DNA from: Streptomyces sp. NRRL B-1347
Lineage (GTDB): Bacteria; Actinomycetota; Actinomycetes; Streptomycetales; Streptomycetaceae
Reading direction: 5' to 3'
Length of the DNA: 64,000 nucleotides
Assembly (NCBI RefSeq): GCF_000720325.1
Contig: NZ_JOJM01000047.1
Coordinates: 1 to 64,000, forward strand
Positions 40,685-50,128 of the stretch are shown here, piece by piece. Position 1 is the stretch's first letter. Each line of letters starts with the position of its first letter. The notes under the pieces were generated by a model that had not been told where the DNA came from, searched no databases, and saw only the letters and a list, made by a program, of their open reading frames with translations. The translations under genes were made by a program, and so were the position numbers.

Positions 40685-42235
40685 CTACTTCCGCACGGCG
40701 TCCAGCGCGTCGATCATGCCCACGCCGTAGAAGCCGTTCTTGTTCTTGCTCCCCTCGCACACCGCGTCGACCTTGCCGTCGCCGTCGATGTCGTAGGGGT
40801 TGGTGCACGCCGTCGCGTCGGCCTGCTTGTACAGCAGGGCCTTCACCCGGGCCGCCGAGGCCTTGGGGTGCGTCGACTTGATGAGCGCGGCCACGCCCGC
40901 GGCGTGCGGCGACGCCATCGACGTGCCCGCCTTGTAGCCGAACTTGCCGCCCGGAAGGGTCGACAGGATCAGACCGCTGGTGGCGGGCGGCTGCGGCTTC
41001 TGGAACGCCGTCGAGTCGCCGCCGGGGGCCGCGATGTCGATGACGCCCTTGCCGTAGTTGGAGAACGAGGACTTGAGGCCCTTCGCGCCCGTGGAGGACA
41101 CCGTCACGACGCCCGGCAGCTGCGACGGCAGGTCGAAGCAGTCCGCGGTCTTGATGGTGCGCTCGACCGGCGTCGTGTCGTTCGGGCTCGACTTGTCGAC
41201 GATCTCGTCCTGGGCGAGGTCCGTCTTGGCGTTGCCCGCCGCCGCCACGTTCACGGCGCCCTTGCGCTCCGCGTACCGGCTGGCGCGGCCGACCGCGTCG
41301 ACCAGGGCCCGCTGATCGTCGTCCGTACGGCAGTTGAACAGCCACGGGTCGGTGTAGTAGCTGCTGTTGGTGACGTCGACGCCGTGGTCGGCCGCCCACA
41401 CGAAGCCGCAGACGACGGCCTCCGTGTAGTACAGGCCGGTCGCCGGCTCGGCCACCTTCAGGCTCGCCACCTTCACGCCGGGCGCGACACCGGTGATGCC
41501 CGTGCCGTTCTTCGCGGCGGCGATGGTGCCCGCCACGTGCATGCCGTGGTCGCTCTCCTTGGCCACCGGCCGCCACGCGTTGTCCTTCTGCGTGGGCACG
41601 CCGCCCAGGCAGCTGGCGGACGCGTTCCTGTCGAAGTTCGGGGCGATGTCCGGGTGCGTGTCGTCGACTCCGGAGTCGAGGACGCCGACCGTCACCTTCG
41701 GGCTGCCCAGGGACTCCTTGTGCGCCTGGTCCGCCTTGATGGCGGGCAGGTCCCACTGGAGCGGCTCCAGCTCGTCCTGGCCGTCGGCCGCCGTGCCCGC
41801 GGCGGCCTCGGCCTCCTTGGCGGACAGCGGCCGCGCCGCGTCGATGTCGTCGCTGGTCTGCGCGGACAGCGGCGCGGTGCGCGTGGCCCCCGCCGACTGC
41901 ACGCCCTTGACCCCGCGGATCTTCTTCGCGAAGTCCGGGTCCGAGGAGTGCACGACGATGACGCCGATCCGGTCGTACGCGATGACGACGTCCCCGCCCG
42001 CCTTGGCGATGGCCTTCTTGACGTACTTCGACGTCCGGTCGCCGTGCCCCTTGCGGACGTTGACGACGTAGCTCATGGCCGAACCGTCGGCCTTCGCCGC
42101 CTGCGCGGCGGGGGCGGACGGCGCGTCGGGCTGCGCCGACGCCGTGCCCGGCAGGAAGGCGAGCGCGGACACCACGGCCACGCCGAGCGGCAGGGCGAGC
42201 GCGCGGCGCCCGAAGGATGCGGAGTGCCTGGTCAC
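40685..42235 (-). CDS. Secreted subtilisin-like serine protease (S8), tandem copy 1
   Basis: 516 aa from a GTG at 42235 (AAGGGGAG upstream). A signal peptide of about 35 residues ends at ASA. A pro-domain follows (YVVNVRKGHGDRTSKYVKKAI to ATRTAPL). The S8 catalytic domain has Asp in VLDSGVDDTHPD, His in DHGMHVAGT, the oxyanion Asn in AAAGNA and Ser in GTSMASPHAAG. Near the C-terminus DIDGDGKVDAVC is an EF-hand/dockerin-like calcium loop within a Cys-containing stretch. It has several extra cysteines in an insertion between His and Ser. It starts 14 bases after its paralogue. Confidence 0.92.
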   Translation of the reverse strand: MTRHSASFGRRALALPLGVAVVSALAFLPGTASAQPDAPSAPAAQAAKADGSAMSYVVNVRKGHGDRTSKYVKKAIAKAGGDVVIAYDRIGVIVVHSSDPDFAKKIRGVKGVQSAGATRTAPLSAQTSDDIDAARPLSAKEAEAAAGTAADGQDELEPLQWDLPAIKADQAHKESLGSPKVTVGVLDSGVDDTHPDIAPNFDRNASASCLGGVPTQKDNAWRPVAKESDHGMHVAGTIAAAKNGTGITGVAPGVKVASLKVAEPATGLYYTEAVVCGFVWAADHGVDVTNSSYYTDPWLFNCRTDDDQRALVDAVGRASRYAERKGAVNVAAAGNAKTDLAQDEIVDKSSPNDTTPVERTIKTADCFDLPSQLPGVVTVSSTGAKGLKSSFSNYGKGVIDIAAPGGDSTAFQKPQPPATSGLILSTLPGGKFGYKAGTSMASPHAAGVAALIKSTHPKASAARVKALLYKQADATACTNPYDIDGDGKVDAVCEGSKNKNGFYGVGMIDALDAVRK

Positions 42236-42249
42236 GTAGGTGCTCCCCT

Positions 42250-43833
42250 TCACTTCTTCGTCACGGCGTCGAGCGCGTCGACGATGCCGTAGCCGTAGAA
42301 GCCGTTGCGGTTCTTGTCGCCCTTGCAGACCGCGTCGACCTTGCCGTCACCGTCCGGGTCGTACGGCTTGTCCGGGCAGCCCGGGTTGTCCGCCTGCTTC
42401 TTGAGGAGCTTCTGCAGCTGGGCCGGGCCCGCCTTGGGGTGCGTGGACTTCAGCAGGGCCGCGACGCCCGCGGCGTGCGGCGACGCCATCGAGGTGCCCT
42501 GCAGCCAGGCGTACTCGCCGCCCGGCATCGTGGAGAGGATGCCGCCGTCCTTCGACGGGGTGTCCGTCGGCTTCTGGTAGCGGCGGTCGCCGCCGGGGGC
42601 CGCGATGTCGACGACGCCGTTGCCGTACGTCGAGTAGTACGACTTGGCCTTGTACACGCCGGTCGCGCTGACCGTGACGACGCCCGGGAGCTGGGTCGGC
42701 ACGTCGAGGCACTTGTGCGGGTCGATGGTGCGCTTGACCGGCGTGGAGTCGTCGGGGCTCGACTCGTCGACGATCTCGTCCGCGTCCAGGTCGTGGTTGG
42801 AGTTGCCCGCGGAGGCCAGGTTGAGGGTGCCCTTGCGCTGGGCGTAGAGCTGGGCCCGGTTGACCGCGTCGAGGATGGCCCGCTGGTCCGGGTCGTCCTT
42901 GCAGTTGTACAGCCACGGGTCCACGTAGTAGCTGTTGTTGGTGATCTCGATGCCGTTGTCGGCGGCGAACACGAAGGCGCAGACGACGCTCTCCGGGTAG
43001 AACAGCTCGCTGACCGGGTCGGCCACCTTGATGCCCGCGACCTTGACGCCGGGTGCCACCCCGGCGACGCCTATGCCGTTGCGGGCGGCGGCTATCTCGC
43101 CCGCCACGTGCGTGCCGTGGTAGTGCTCCTTCTTCGCCGGACGCCAGGCGCCGGGCGAGGTGTCCGCCTTGCCGCCCACACAGCTCGCGGACTGCTTGGC
43201 GGAGAAGGTGGGCGCGAGGTCGGGGTGGGTGTCGTCGACGCCGGTGTCGATGACGCCGACGGTGACCTTCTTGCTGCCCGGGTTGATCTGCGCGGCCTTG
43301 TCGGCGCCGATGGCCCGCAGGTCCCACTGGTCGCCTTCCAGCGGCTCGGCCGCGGCCCTGCCCGAACCGGCCTTCTGCTGGCCCGACTTGGCCCGGTCCA
43401 CCTGGTCCTTGGACAGGAAGGCGGGCGCGCCCTCCTCGGTCGTGCCGGCCGCCGTCAGCGGGGCCGTGCGGGTCGCGCCCGCGGACTGCACGCCGCGCAC
43501 CTTCCGCAGCTGCTTGCCGAAGTCCGGGTTGGCCGAGTGCGCGACGATCACGCCGATCTTCCGGTACGTCACCACGACCGTGCCGTCGGCCGCGGCGATC
43601 GCCTTCTTCACGGAGGCGATGGTCTTGGCGTCGGTGCGGGTGTTCACGACGTACGCCAGCTTGCCCGCAGCGGGCGCCTGGACGGCCTGCGCGACCGGCG
43701 AGCCGGGCGCGTCGAGCGGGGCCGCCGTCGCGCCCGGACCGAAGCCGACCGCCGCGGCGAGGGCGACGCCGAGCGGCAGCGCGAGGGTGAGCCGTCTGGA
43801 CCGGGAAGAGCGCGAGGAGCGCAGATGAGCCAT
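42250..43833 (-). CDS. Secreted subtilisin-like serine protease (S8), tandem copy 2
   Basis: 527 aa, the same architecture as its downstream neighbour: Arg-rich signal peptide cleaved after about residue 38, an I9-like pro-domain, and the S8 core. The core has Asp in VIDTGVDDTHPD, His in HYHGTHVAGEIAA, Asn in ASAGNSNHD and Ser in GTSMASPHAAG. The same Cys-bearing insertion and the C-terminal DPDGDGKVDAVC loop are present. The two are a tandem duplication long diverged. It is the first gene of the pair; a 359-base divergent region separates it from the symporter operon. Confidence 0.92.
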   Translation of the reverse strand: MAHLRSSRSSRSRRLTLALPLGVALAAAVGFGPGATAAPLDAPGSPVAQAVQAPAAGKLAYVVNTRTDAKTIASVKKAIAAADGTVVVTYRKIGVIVAHSANPDFGKQLRKVRGVQSAGATRTAPLTAAGTTEEGAPAFLSKDQVDRAKSGQQKAGSGRAAAEPLEGDQWDLRAIGADKAAQINPGSKKVTVGVIDTGVDDTHPDLAPTFSAKQSASCVGGKADTSPGAWRPAKKEHYHGTHVAGEIAAARNGIGVAGVAPGVKVAGIKVADPVSELFYPESVVCAFVFAADNGIEITNNSYYVDPWLYNCKDDPDQRAILDAVNRAQLYAQRKGTLNLASAGNSNHDLDADEIVDESSPDDSTPVKRTIDPHKCLDVPTQLPGVVTVSATGVYKAKSYYSTYGNGVVDIAAPGGDRRYQKPTDTPSKDGGILSTMPGGEYAWLQGTSMASPHAAGVAALLKSTHPKAGPAQLQKLLKKQADNPGCPDKPYDPDGDGKVDAVCKGDKNRNGFYGYGIVDALDAVTKK

Positions 43834-44105
43834 GGGTTCTCCACATCATCCGGATACGGAACTGCCCGAACACTGCTGGTGCTCGGGCAGGTGCTGACGG
43901 GTGGTGCCAGGTGCATGACTAGTTGTGCAGGGTGAAGCTATCCCCAGTGCTCCCGGGCCAGCAATGACTTCTTGCAAAAGGCCGGGAAAGCGCCCGTTCG
44001 AGCCGCTCCGGGCGCGCCGTCGTGACGTTGAACAGTGCACGGACGCAATATCAACCCCCTGTCGGATCACGTCCCCTGGGCCTAACATCACCATCCTCGG
44101 CCCAC
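43834..44105. other. Intergenic region between subtilases and symporter operon
   Basis: About 270 bases with no gene I can support. It must hold divergent promoters; short AT-rich patches near 43945-43980 and 44040-44055 are the only candidates. A Crp-like site follows at 44106-44119. Confidence 0.6.
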
Positions 44106-44119
44106 GTGATCCGCGTCAC
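44106..44119. promoter_or_regulatory. Crp-like site GTG-N6-GTCAC upstream of the symporter operon
   Basis: GTGATCCGCGTCAC matches the Streptomyces Crp consensus GTG-N6-GNCAC as I remember it and is a symmetric GTGA/TCAC pair. It is 73 bases before the DUF485 gene start. Control of a carboxylate symporter by Crp would be sensible, but this is by pattern only. Confidence 0.45.
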
Positions 44120-44192
44120 TTCGAGAGCAGAGCACATGGACCAGACCGCTTCCGTATCCGTCCCCACCACCCCCGTACCACGAGGAGACTCC

Positions 44193-44561
44193 GTGGCCAC
44201 CGACGCACCGCCACCGTCGAAGGGCGGCCCAGAACCCACCCGCTCGACGCCCTCCACAGCGGAGTACGTCGCAGTGCAGCAGAGCCCGGAGTTCGGTGAA
44301 CTGCGCGCCGCGCACCGCTCGTTCGCGTTCCCGCTCACCATCGCGTTCATCACCTGGTACCTCGTGTACGTCCTGCTTTCGAACTACGCCGGTGGCTTCA
44401 TGGGCACCAAGGTGGTCGGCAACATCAACGTCGCGCTCGTGCTCGGCCTCGCGCAGTTCCTCACCACCTTCCTCATCGCCTGGTGGTACTCGCGCCACGC
44501 CGCCGCCAAGCTCGACCCGCGCGCGGACGCCATCAAGTCCCGGATGGAGGGCGGCGCGTGA
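44193..44561 (+). CDS. DUF485 membrane protein (partner of ActP-type symporter)
   Basis: 122 aa from a GTG at 44193 with GAGGAG directly upstream; an in-frame ATG at 44136 is less well supported. After a disordered Pro/Ser-rich N-terminus the DUF485 core is clear: SFAFPLTIAFITWYLVYVLLSNYAGGFMG and two helices ending with WWYSRHAAAKLDPRADAIK. DUF485 (YjcH-like) proteins are encoded directly before acetate permease ActP. Its stop overlaps the symporter start by GTGA. Confidence 0.88.
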   Translation: MATDAPPPSKGGPEPTRSTPSTAEYVAVQQSPEFGELRAAHRSFAFPLTIAFITWYLVYVLLSNYAGGFMGTKVVGNINVALVLGLAQFLTTFLIAWWYSRHAAAKLDPRADAIKSRMEGGA

Positions 44562-46219
44562 GTACCCTGAGCGCTTCGACCGCCACGGCCGTGCCCGAGA
44601 CCCACGCCACCGTGCTCGCCGCCAGCCAGGCCAGCGAGCACCGGCCGCTGATCATCACCCTTTTCGCGATCTTCGTCGTCGCCACCCTCGTCATCACCGT
44701 GTGGGCGGGCCGCCAGACCAAGAGCGCCGCCGACTTCTACGCCGGCGGACGGCAGTTCACCGGCTTCCAGAACGGCCTCGCCGTCTCCGGCGACTACATG
44801 TCCGCCGCGTCCTTCCTCGGCATCGCGGGCGCCATCGCCCTGTTCGGCTACGACGGCTTCCTGTACTCCATCGGCTTCCTGGTCGCCTGGCTGGTGGCGC
44901 TCCTGCTCGTCGCCGAGCCGCTGCGCAACTCCGGGCGCTACACGATGGGCGACGTCCTCGCCTTCCGCATGCGCCAGCGCCCGGTGCGCACCGCCGCGGG
45001 CACCTCCACCATCGTCGTGTCGATCTTCTATCTGCTCGCGCAGATGGCGGGCGCGGGCGTCCTCGTCTCGCTGCTCCTCGGCATCACCAGCGACAGCGGC
45101 AAGGTCGGCATCGTCGCGCTCGTCGGCGTCCTGATGATCGTGTACGTCACCATCGGCGGCATGAAGGGCACCACCTGGGTGCAGATGGTCAAGGCCGTCC
45201 TGCTCATCGCGGGCGCGCTCCTGCTGACCTTCCTGGTCCTGCTGAAGTTCGACTTCAACATCTCCGACCTGCTCGGCTCCGCCGCCGAGAACAGCGGCAA
45301 GGGCGCGCCCTTCCTGGAGCCCGGCCTCAAGTACGGCGCCACGTCGACGTCCAAGCTGGACTTCATCTCGCTCGGCATCGCCCTGGTGCTCGGCACCGCG
45401 GGCCTGCCCCACATCCTCATCCGCTTCTACACGGTGCCCACGGCCAAGGCCGCCCGGAAGTCCGTGAACTGGGCCATCGGCATCATCGGCGCCTTCTACC
45501 TGATGACGATCGCCCTCGGCTTCGGCGCCGCCGCCCTGATCAGCCCCAAGGAGATCACCGACTCCAACCCGGCGGGCAACACGGCCGCACCCCTGCTCGC
45601 GCTGCATCTGGGGGGCACCGACTCCAACTGGGGCGCGATCCTGCTCGCCACGATCTCCGCCGTCGCGTTCGCCACCATCCTCGCGGTCGTCGCGGGCCTC
45701 ACCCTCGCCTCGTCCTCGTCGTTCGCGCACGACATCTACGCCAACGTCATCAAGAAGGGCAAAGCGACCGAGAAGGAGGAGATCAAGGCCGCCCGCTGGG
45801 CGACCGTCTTCATCGGTCTGGTCTCCATCGCCCTCGGCGCCCTCGCCCGCGACCTGAACGTGGCGGGCCTGGTGGCCCTCGCCTTCGCCGTCGCCGCCTC
45901 CGCGAACCTGCCGACGATCCTCTACAGCCTGTTCTGGAAGAGGTTCACCACGCAGGGCGCCCTGTGGTCGATCTACGGCGGCCTCACCACCGCCGTCGTC
46001 CTGGTGCTCTTCTCGCCGGTGGTCTCCGGCAACGCGAAGACCTCCATGTTCAAGGGCGTCGACTTCCACTGGTTCCCGCTGGAGAACCCGGGCCTCATCT
46101 CCATCCCGGTCGGCTTCCTGCTCGGCTGGCTCGGCACGATGCTCTCCAAGGAGGAGCCCGACAAGGAGAAGTACGCGGAGCTGGAGGTGCGCTCCCTCAC
46201 GGGCACCGGCGCCCACTGA
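44558..46219 (+). CDS. Sodium:solute symporter, ActP-like (acetate/monocarboxylate uptake)
   Basis: 553 aa with 13 or so membrane helices. SSS-family marks: DFYAGGRQFTGFQNGLAVSGDYMSAASFLG, GYDGFLYSIGFLVAWL and LPHILIRFYTVPTAKAARKSV, characteristic of acetate permease ActP. The start is a GTG overlapping the DUF485 stop. It should import acetate or other short carboxylates with Na+. A perfect 15-bp hairpin ends the operon. Confidence 0.9.
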   Translation: MSTLSASTATAVPETHATVLAASQASEHRPLIITLFAIFVVATLVITVWAGRQTKSAADFYAGGRQFTGFQNGLAVSGDYMSAASFLGIAGAIALFGYDGFLYSIGFLVAWLVALLLVAEPLRNSGRYTMGDVLAFRMRQRPVRTAAGTSTIVVSIFYLLAQMAGAGVLVSLLLGITSDSGKVGIVALVGVLMIVYVTIGGMKGTTWVQMVKAVLLIAGALLLTFLVLLKFDFNISDLLGSAAENSGKGAPFLEPGLKYGATSTSKLDFISLGIALVLGTAGLPHILIRFYTVPTAKAARKSVNWAIGIIGAFYLMTIALGFGAAALISPKEITDSNPAGNTAAPLLALHLGGTDSNWGAILLATISAVAFATILAVVAGLTLASSSSFAHDIYANVIKKGKATEKEEIKAARWATVFIGLVSIALGALARDLNVAGLVALAFAVAASANLPTILYSLFWKRFTTQGALWSIYGGLTTAVVLVLFSPVVSGNAKTSMFKGVDFHWFPLENPGLISIPVGFLLGWLGTMLSKEEPDKEKYAELEVRSLTGTGAH

Positions 46220-46233
46220 CCCGAAGCCGTCGC

Positions 46234-46267
46234 GCGGCCGCGTCGTAGATCCCTACGACGCGGCCGC
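46234..46267 (+). terminator. Perfect 15-bp hairpin after the symporter
   Basis: GCGGCCGCGTCGTAG-ATCC-CTACGACGCGGCCGC, starting 15 bases after the stop codon. Confidence 0.88.
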
Positions 46268-46378
46268 GTCCGTCCTGTGGAAACGGCCTCTGTCGATGTC
46301 AGTCCCGTCACGTAGGCTCATGGTCAAAGGGCGTACTACAGAGACGCACCACCGATCCGGACCGGGGAGGGGGCCCAC

Positions 46379-47371
46379 GTGCTCATCGACACGTACGGCC
46401 GAGTGGCCACCGATCTGCGGGTTTCACTGACCGACCGGTGCAATCTGCGGTGCACGTACTGCATGCCGGAAGAAGGCCTGCAGTGGCTGGCCAAGCCCGA
46501 CCTCCTCACCGACGACGAGATCGTCCGCCTGATCCGCATAGCGGTCACCCGCCTCGGCATCGAAGAGATCCGCTTCACCGGCGGCGAACCGCTGCTGCGC
46601 CCCGGCCTCGTCGGCATCGTCGAGCGCTGCGCCGCCCTCGAACCGCGCCCCAGGACGTCCCTGACGACGAACGGCATCGGCCTCAAGCGCACCGCGAAGG
46701 CCCTCAAGGCCGCGGGCCTCGACCGGGTCAACGTCTCGCTGGACACCCTGCGCCCGGACGTCTTCAAGACCCTCACCCGGCGCGACCGCCACCGCGACGT
46801 CCTCGAAGGCCTCGAAGCCGCCCGCGCCGCGGGCCTCACCCCCGTGAAGGTCAACACGGTCCTGATGCCGGGGCTCAACGACGACGAGGCCCCCGACCTC
46901 CTGGCCTGGGCCGTCGAGCACGACTACGAACTGCGCTTCATCGAGCAGATGCCCCTGGACGCCCAGCACGGCTGGAAGCGCGACGGCATGATCACGGCCG
47001 GTGACATCCTGGCCTCGCTGCGCACCCGCTTCGACCTCACCGAGGAGGACACCGAGCAGCGCGGCTCCGCACCCGCGGAGCGCTGGGTCGTCGACGGCGG
47101 ACCGCACCGCGTCGGCGTGATCGCCTCCGTGACGCGTCCCTTCTGCTCGGCCTGCGACCGCACCCGGCTCACCGCCGACGGACAGGTCCGCACCTGTCTG
47201 TTCGCCACGGAGGAGACCGACCTGCGCGCCGCCCTGCGCGCGGACGACAGTACGGACGACGAGATCGCCCGCATCTGGAAGCTTGCGATGTGGGGCAAAA
47301 AGGCGGGTTCGGGTCTGGACGACCCGTCGTTCCTCCAGCCCGAGCGCCCCATGTCGGCGATCGGCGGCTGA
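46379..47371 (+). CDS. moaA: GTP 3',8-cyclase MoaA (molybdopterin synthesis)
   Basis: 330 aa. It is a radical SAM enzyme that rearranges GTP in the first step of molybdenum cofactor synthesis, using two [4Fe-4S] clusters. The N-terminal motif is CNLRCTYC (residues about 21-28), with FTGGEPLLR and SLDTL; the C-terminal cluster motif is CSACDRTRLTADGQVRTC. The last two residues are GG, the conserved C-terminal pair required in MoaA. The GTG at 46379 has GGGGAGGGGG before it. No other moa gene is nearby. Confidence 0.96.
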   Translation: MLIDTYGRVATDLRVSLTDRCNLRCTYCMPEEGLQWLAKPDLLTDDEIVRLIRIAVTRLGIEEIRFTGGEPLLRPGLVGIVERCAALEPRPRTSLTTNGIGLKRTAKALKAAGLDRVNVSLDTLRPDVFKTLTRRDRHRDVLEGLEAARAAGLTPVKVNTVLMPGLNDDEAPDLLAWAVEHDYELRFIEQMPLDAQHGWKRDGMITAGDILASLRTRFDLTEEDTEQRGSAPAERWVVDGGPHRVGVIASVTRPFCSACDRTRLTADGQVRTCLFATEETDLRAALRADDSTDDEIARIWKLAMWGKKAGSGLDDPSFLQPERPMSAIGG

Positions 47372-47387
47372 CGCCCCGCGCCCGGCG

Positions 47388-47633
47388 CTAGGCCGCCGGA
47401 CCGTCCCCGGAGCCCTGCGCGGCGTCCCACTCCGGCAGCGTGACGACGTCCTTGAGGAAGCCCCGCACACCGAGGAACTGGGACAGGTGCTCGCGGTGGT
47501 CCTCGCAGGCCAGCCAGGTCTTGCGGCGCTCGGGGGTGTGGAGCTTGGGGTTGTTCCAGGCAAGCACCCACACGGCGGCCGCACGGCAGCCCTTGGCGGA
47601 GCAGACGGGGGTTTCGTCGATCACGTAAGTCAT
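47388..47633 (-). CDS. Conserved small hypothetical protein, Cys/His-containing
   Basis: 81 aa from the ATG at 47633: MTYVIDETPVCSAKGCRAAAVWVLAWNNP, then RRKTWLACEDHREHLSQFL. Two cysteines in CSAKGC and a C-x2-H at ACEDHREH suggest a single zinc site. It is soluble, with an acidic end. Some Streptomyces entries carry odd labels (acetone carboxylase) that the sequence does not justify. It converges with moaA. Confidence 0.75.
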   Translation of the reverse strand: MTYVIDETPVCSAKGCRAAAVWVLAWNNPKLHTPERRKTWLACEDHREHLSQFLGVRGFLKDVVTLPEWDAAQGSGDGPAA

Positions 47634-47803
47634 CCCAAACAAGGCGACGCCGAGCAGCCACGGGGGGAGCTGCCCGGCGTCGGTCTGTCGCTCCGACGGG
47701 GGATGCGGAGCGCGTACGAAGTATGTCACGGCCAAGCGGCCGCCTGGCACCGGAACTACATGATTGATCTGAGCTTTTCTTGAGCTTGGCGTAACGTCGT
47801 CGG

Positions 47804-48193
47804 TCAGCCCTGTTCCCGTGACGGCGCGCGCGGCTCGTCGCGGGCGGCACCCGACGGGTCCTCCGGGACGGGTTCCGCGCTCCGGTCGACGGGTGCGGGG
47901 GCGGCGAGGATCGGCCGCGACGGTGCCGGTACGAAGGTTGACGGAAGCGAAGGGGCGTTCTCACGCCCGGCGTTGGCGATCACCACCGCGACGTACGGCA
48001 GCAGTATTCCGAGCACCAGCGCGACGAGCGCGACGTGCCGTTCGACGTTCCAGAGCACCGCGGCGGCAATGACCGAAACAGTGCGGACGGACATCGAGAT
48101 CACATAGCGCCGCTGCCGGCCCCGCACGTCGTCCGCGAGGCCCTGCCTGGCCCCTGTGATCCGGAAGACCTGAGCGTCGTTCTGCTTCCGCAT
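47804..48193 (-). CDS. DUF3099 membrane protein
   Basis: 129 aa. AQVFRITGARQGLADDVRGRQRRYVISMSVRTVSVIAAAV is the DUF3099 start, followed by a second helix (VALVALVLGILLPYVAVVIANAG) and a Pro-rich tail. It is an actinobacterial membrane protein of unknown role. The ATG at 48193 is preferred over the adjacent GTG at 48196. Confidence 0.85.
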   Translation of the reverse strand: MRKQNDAQVFRITGARQGLADDVRGRQRRYVISMSVRTVSVIAAAVLWNVERHVALVALVLGILLPYVAVVIANAGRENAPSLPSTFVPAPSRPILAAPAPVDRSAEPVPEDPSGAARDEPRAPSREQG

Positions 48194-48407
48194 CACATTC
48201 CACCGCCTGCCCGTTCGCGCCAGGCCCTCCCCGGCCTGGACCCTTCACACGTTACGCCGCACCTGCGCAGTCGCGTAGACCGGGTCCGGCCTCGCCTCCT
48301 CGTTCCGGGTGCGTCGCGCCACGTATGGCGGAGCCCGACATGCGCCGTACGGAGGATGGACCGACACTGAGCGTAATGCTCATGTCGGGCCGCTTGAGGA
48401 GGCAGCT

Positions 48408-48683
48408 ATGGGCTGGTTGTGGGCGATCATCGTGGGCTTTGTGCTCGGCCTGCTCGCCAAGGCGATCCTGCCGGGGAAACAGCACAGTCCGCTCTGGCTG
48501 ACGACCGTGTTCGGCATCATCGGCGGCGTGCTCGGCAACTGGATGGCCGCGGGATTCGGCATCGACGAGACCAAGGGCATCGACTGGGGACGGCACGCGC
48601 TCCAGCTCGGCGCGGCGCTCGTGGTCGTGGCGGTGGGCGACATGCTGTACAAGGCCGTCAAGGGCAATAGACAGACGACGTGA
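48408..48683 (+). CDS. GlsB/YeaQ/YmgE family stress membrane protein
   Basis: 91 aa. WLWAIIVGFVLGLLAKAILPGKQ, WLTTVFGIIGGVLGNWMAAGFGI and LGAALVVVAVGDMLYKAVKG form three small membrane helices with Gly-zipper spacing, the transglycosylase-associated (YeaQ/GlsB) family. It is linked to envelope stress in other bacteria. GAGGAGG precedes the ATG at ideal distance. It is monocistronic. Confidence 0.9.
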   Translation: MGWLWAIIVGFVLGLLAKAILPGKQHSPLWLTTVFGIIGGVLGNWMAAGFGIDETKGIDWGRHALQLGAALVVVAVGDMLYKAVKGNRQTT

Positions 48684-48703
48684 CGCCGCGGCGGACACGC
48701 GTG

Positions 48704-48731
48704 AGGGGCCGGTCCGCAGGGACCGGCCCCT
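48704..48731. terminator. Bidirectional hairpin between GlsB-like gene and tyrS
   Basis: AGGGGCCGGTCC-GCAG-GGACCGGCCCCT, a perfect 12-bp stem between two convergent genes. Confidence 0.88.
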
Positions 48732-48798
48732 CCGTCGCGTACGGCTGAGGTCTGCCGCGTACGGCTGATCGGCTGAGGTCAGCCGTGGACGACCGGGG

Positions 48799-50067
48799 TC
48801 AGCCGGCCGTGACCTCCACCGCCGCCAGGTTCTTCTTGCCCCGGCGCAGCACCAGCCAGCGCCCGTGCAGCAGGTCCTCGCGGGCCGGGACGGCGTCCTC
48901 GGACGGCACCTTCACGTTGTTCACGTAGGCGCCCCCCTCCTTGACCGTGCGGCGCGCGGCCGACTTGCTCGCCACCAGGCCGACCTCGGCGAGCAGGTCC
49001 ACGACCGGGCCCGGCTCGGCGACCTGCACGCGCGGCAGCTCGGAGAGCGCCGCGGCCAGCGTCGCCGCGTCCAGATCGGCGAGGTCGCCCTGGCCGAACA
49101 GCGCCTTCGACGCGGCGATCACGGCGGCACACTGATCGGCGCCGTGCACCAGCGTCGTCAGCTCCTCGGCGAGCGCGCGCTGCGCCGCCCGTGCCTGCGG
49201 ACGCTCCGCCGTCTGCGCCTCAAGGTCCTCCAGCTCCTCGCGGGTCCGGAAGGAGAGGATGCGCAGGTAGCGGGAGATGTCCCGGTCGTCCACGTTCAGC
49301 CAGAACTGGTAGAACGCGTACGGCGTCGTCATCTCCGGGTCGAGCCAGACGGCGCCGCCCTCGGTCTTGCCGAACTTGGTGCCGTCCGCCTTGGTCATCA
49401 GCGGCGTGGCGATGGCGTGCACCGCCGCGTCCGGCTCCAGGCGGTGGATCAGGTCGATGCCCGCCGTGAGGTTGCCCCACTGGTCGGAGCCGCCGGTCTG
49501 CAGCACGCAGCCGTGGCGCCGGTACAGCTCCAGGAAGTCCATGCCCTGGAGCAGCTGGTAGCTGAATTCGGTGTAGCTGATGCCCTCCTGCGACTCCAGG
49601 CGGCGGGCCACGGACTCCTTGGTGAGCATCTTGTTCACGCGGAAGTGCTTGCCGATGTCCCGCAGGAACTCGATCGCGGACATGCCCGCGGTCCAGTCCA
49701 GGTTGTTCACCATCACCGCGGCGTTCTCGCCCTCGAAGGACAGGAACGGCTCGATCTGCGCCCGCAGGCGGCCCACCCAGCCCGCGACCGTCTCCGGGTC
49801 GTTCAGGGTGCGCTCGGCCGTCGGGCGCGGGTCGCCGATCTGCCCCGTGGCGCCGCCCACCAGGGCCAGCGGGCGGTGGCCCGCGAGCTGGAGGCGGCGC
49901 ACGGTCAGGACCTGCACCAGATGCCCGACGTGCAGGCTGGCCGCGGTCGGGTCGAAGCCGCAATAGAACGTGACGGGACCGTCCGCGAGCGCCTTGCGCA
50001 GTGCCTCTTCGTCGGTGGACTGGGAGAACAGTCCCCGCCACTTCAGCTCGTCGACGATGTCCGTCAC
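48799..50067 (-). CDS. tyrS: Tyrosyl-tRNA synthetase
   Basis: 422 aa, bacterial TyrRS. The HIGH motif appears as HVGH in [12 protein letters not shown] and the KMSKS loop as KFGKT. The tyrosine pocket shows CGFDPT and YQLLQGMDF, with [12 protein letters not shown]-terminal S4 RNA-binding domain is present ([18 protein letters not shown]). The GTG at 50067 ([12 protein letters not shown]) is the family start; the extra 13 codons upstream are not family-like. No T-box is evident in the short leader. Confidence 0.96.
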   Translation of the reverse strand: MTDIVDELKWRGLFSQSTDEEALRKALADGPVTFYCGFDPTAASLHVGHLVQVLTVRRLQLAGHRPLALVGGATGQIGDPRPTAERTLNDPETVAGWVGRLRAQIEPFLSFEGENAAVMVNNLDWTAGMSAIEFLRDIGKHFRVNKMLTKESVARRLESQEGISYTEFSYQLLQGMDFLELYRRHGCVLQTGGSDQWGNLTAGIDLIHRLEPDAAVHAIATPLMTKADGTKFGKTEGGAVWLDPEMTTPYAFYQFWLNVDDRDISRYLRILSFRTREELEDLEAQTAERPQARAAQRALAEELTTLVHGADQCAAVIAASKALFGQGDLADLDAATLAAALSELPRVQVAEPGPVVDLLAEVGLVASKSAARRTVKEGGAYVNNVKVPSEDAVPAREDLLHGRWLVLRRGKKNLAAVEVTAG

Positions 50068-50128
50068 AGGTCTCTTGTCTCCTCGGGAGTGAATCGGTAC
50101 GTGCACCTCAGGGGTGCGGTCTACGAGG

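Noticed and set aside
40023..41756. Extension of the CoA-transferase frame to give a 1055-aa protein
   Set aside because: The added part is out of phase with a clear S8 peptidase and a membrane protein; the GTG at 40022 explains the real start.
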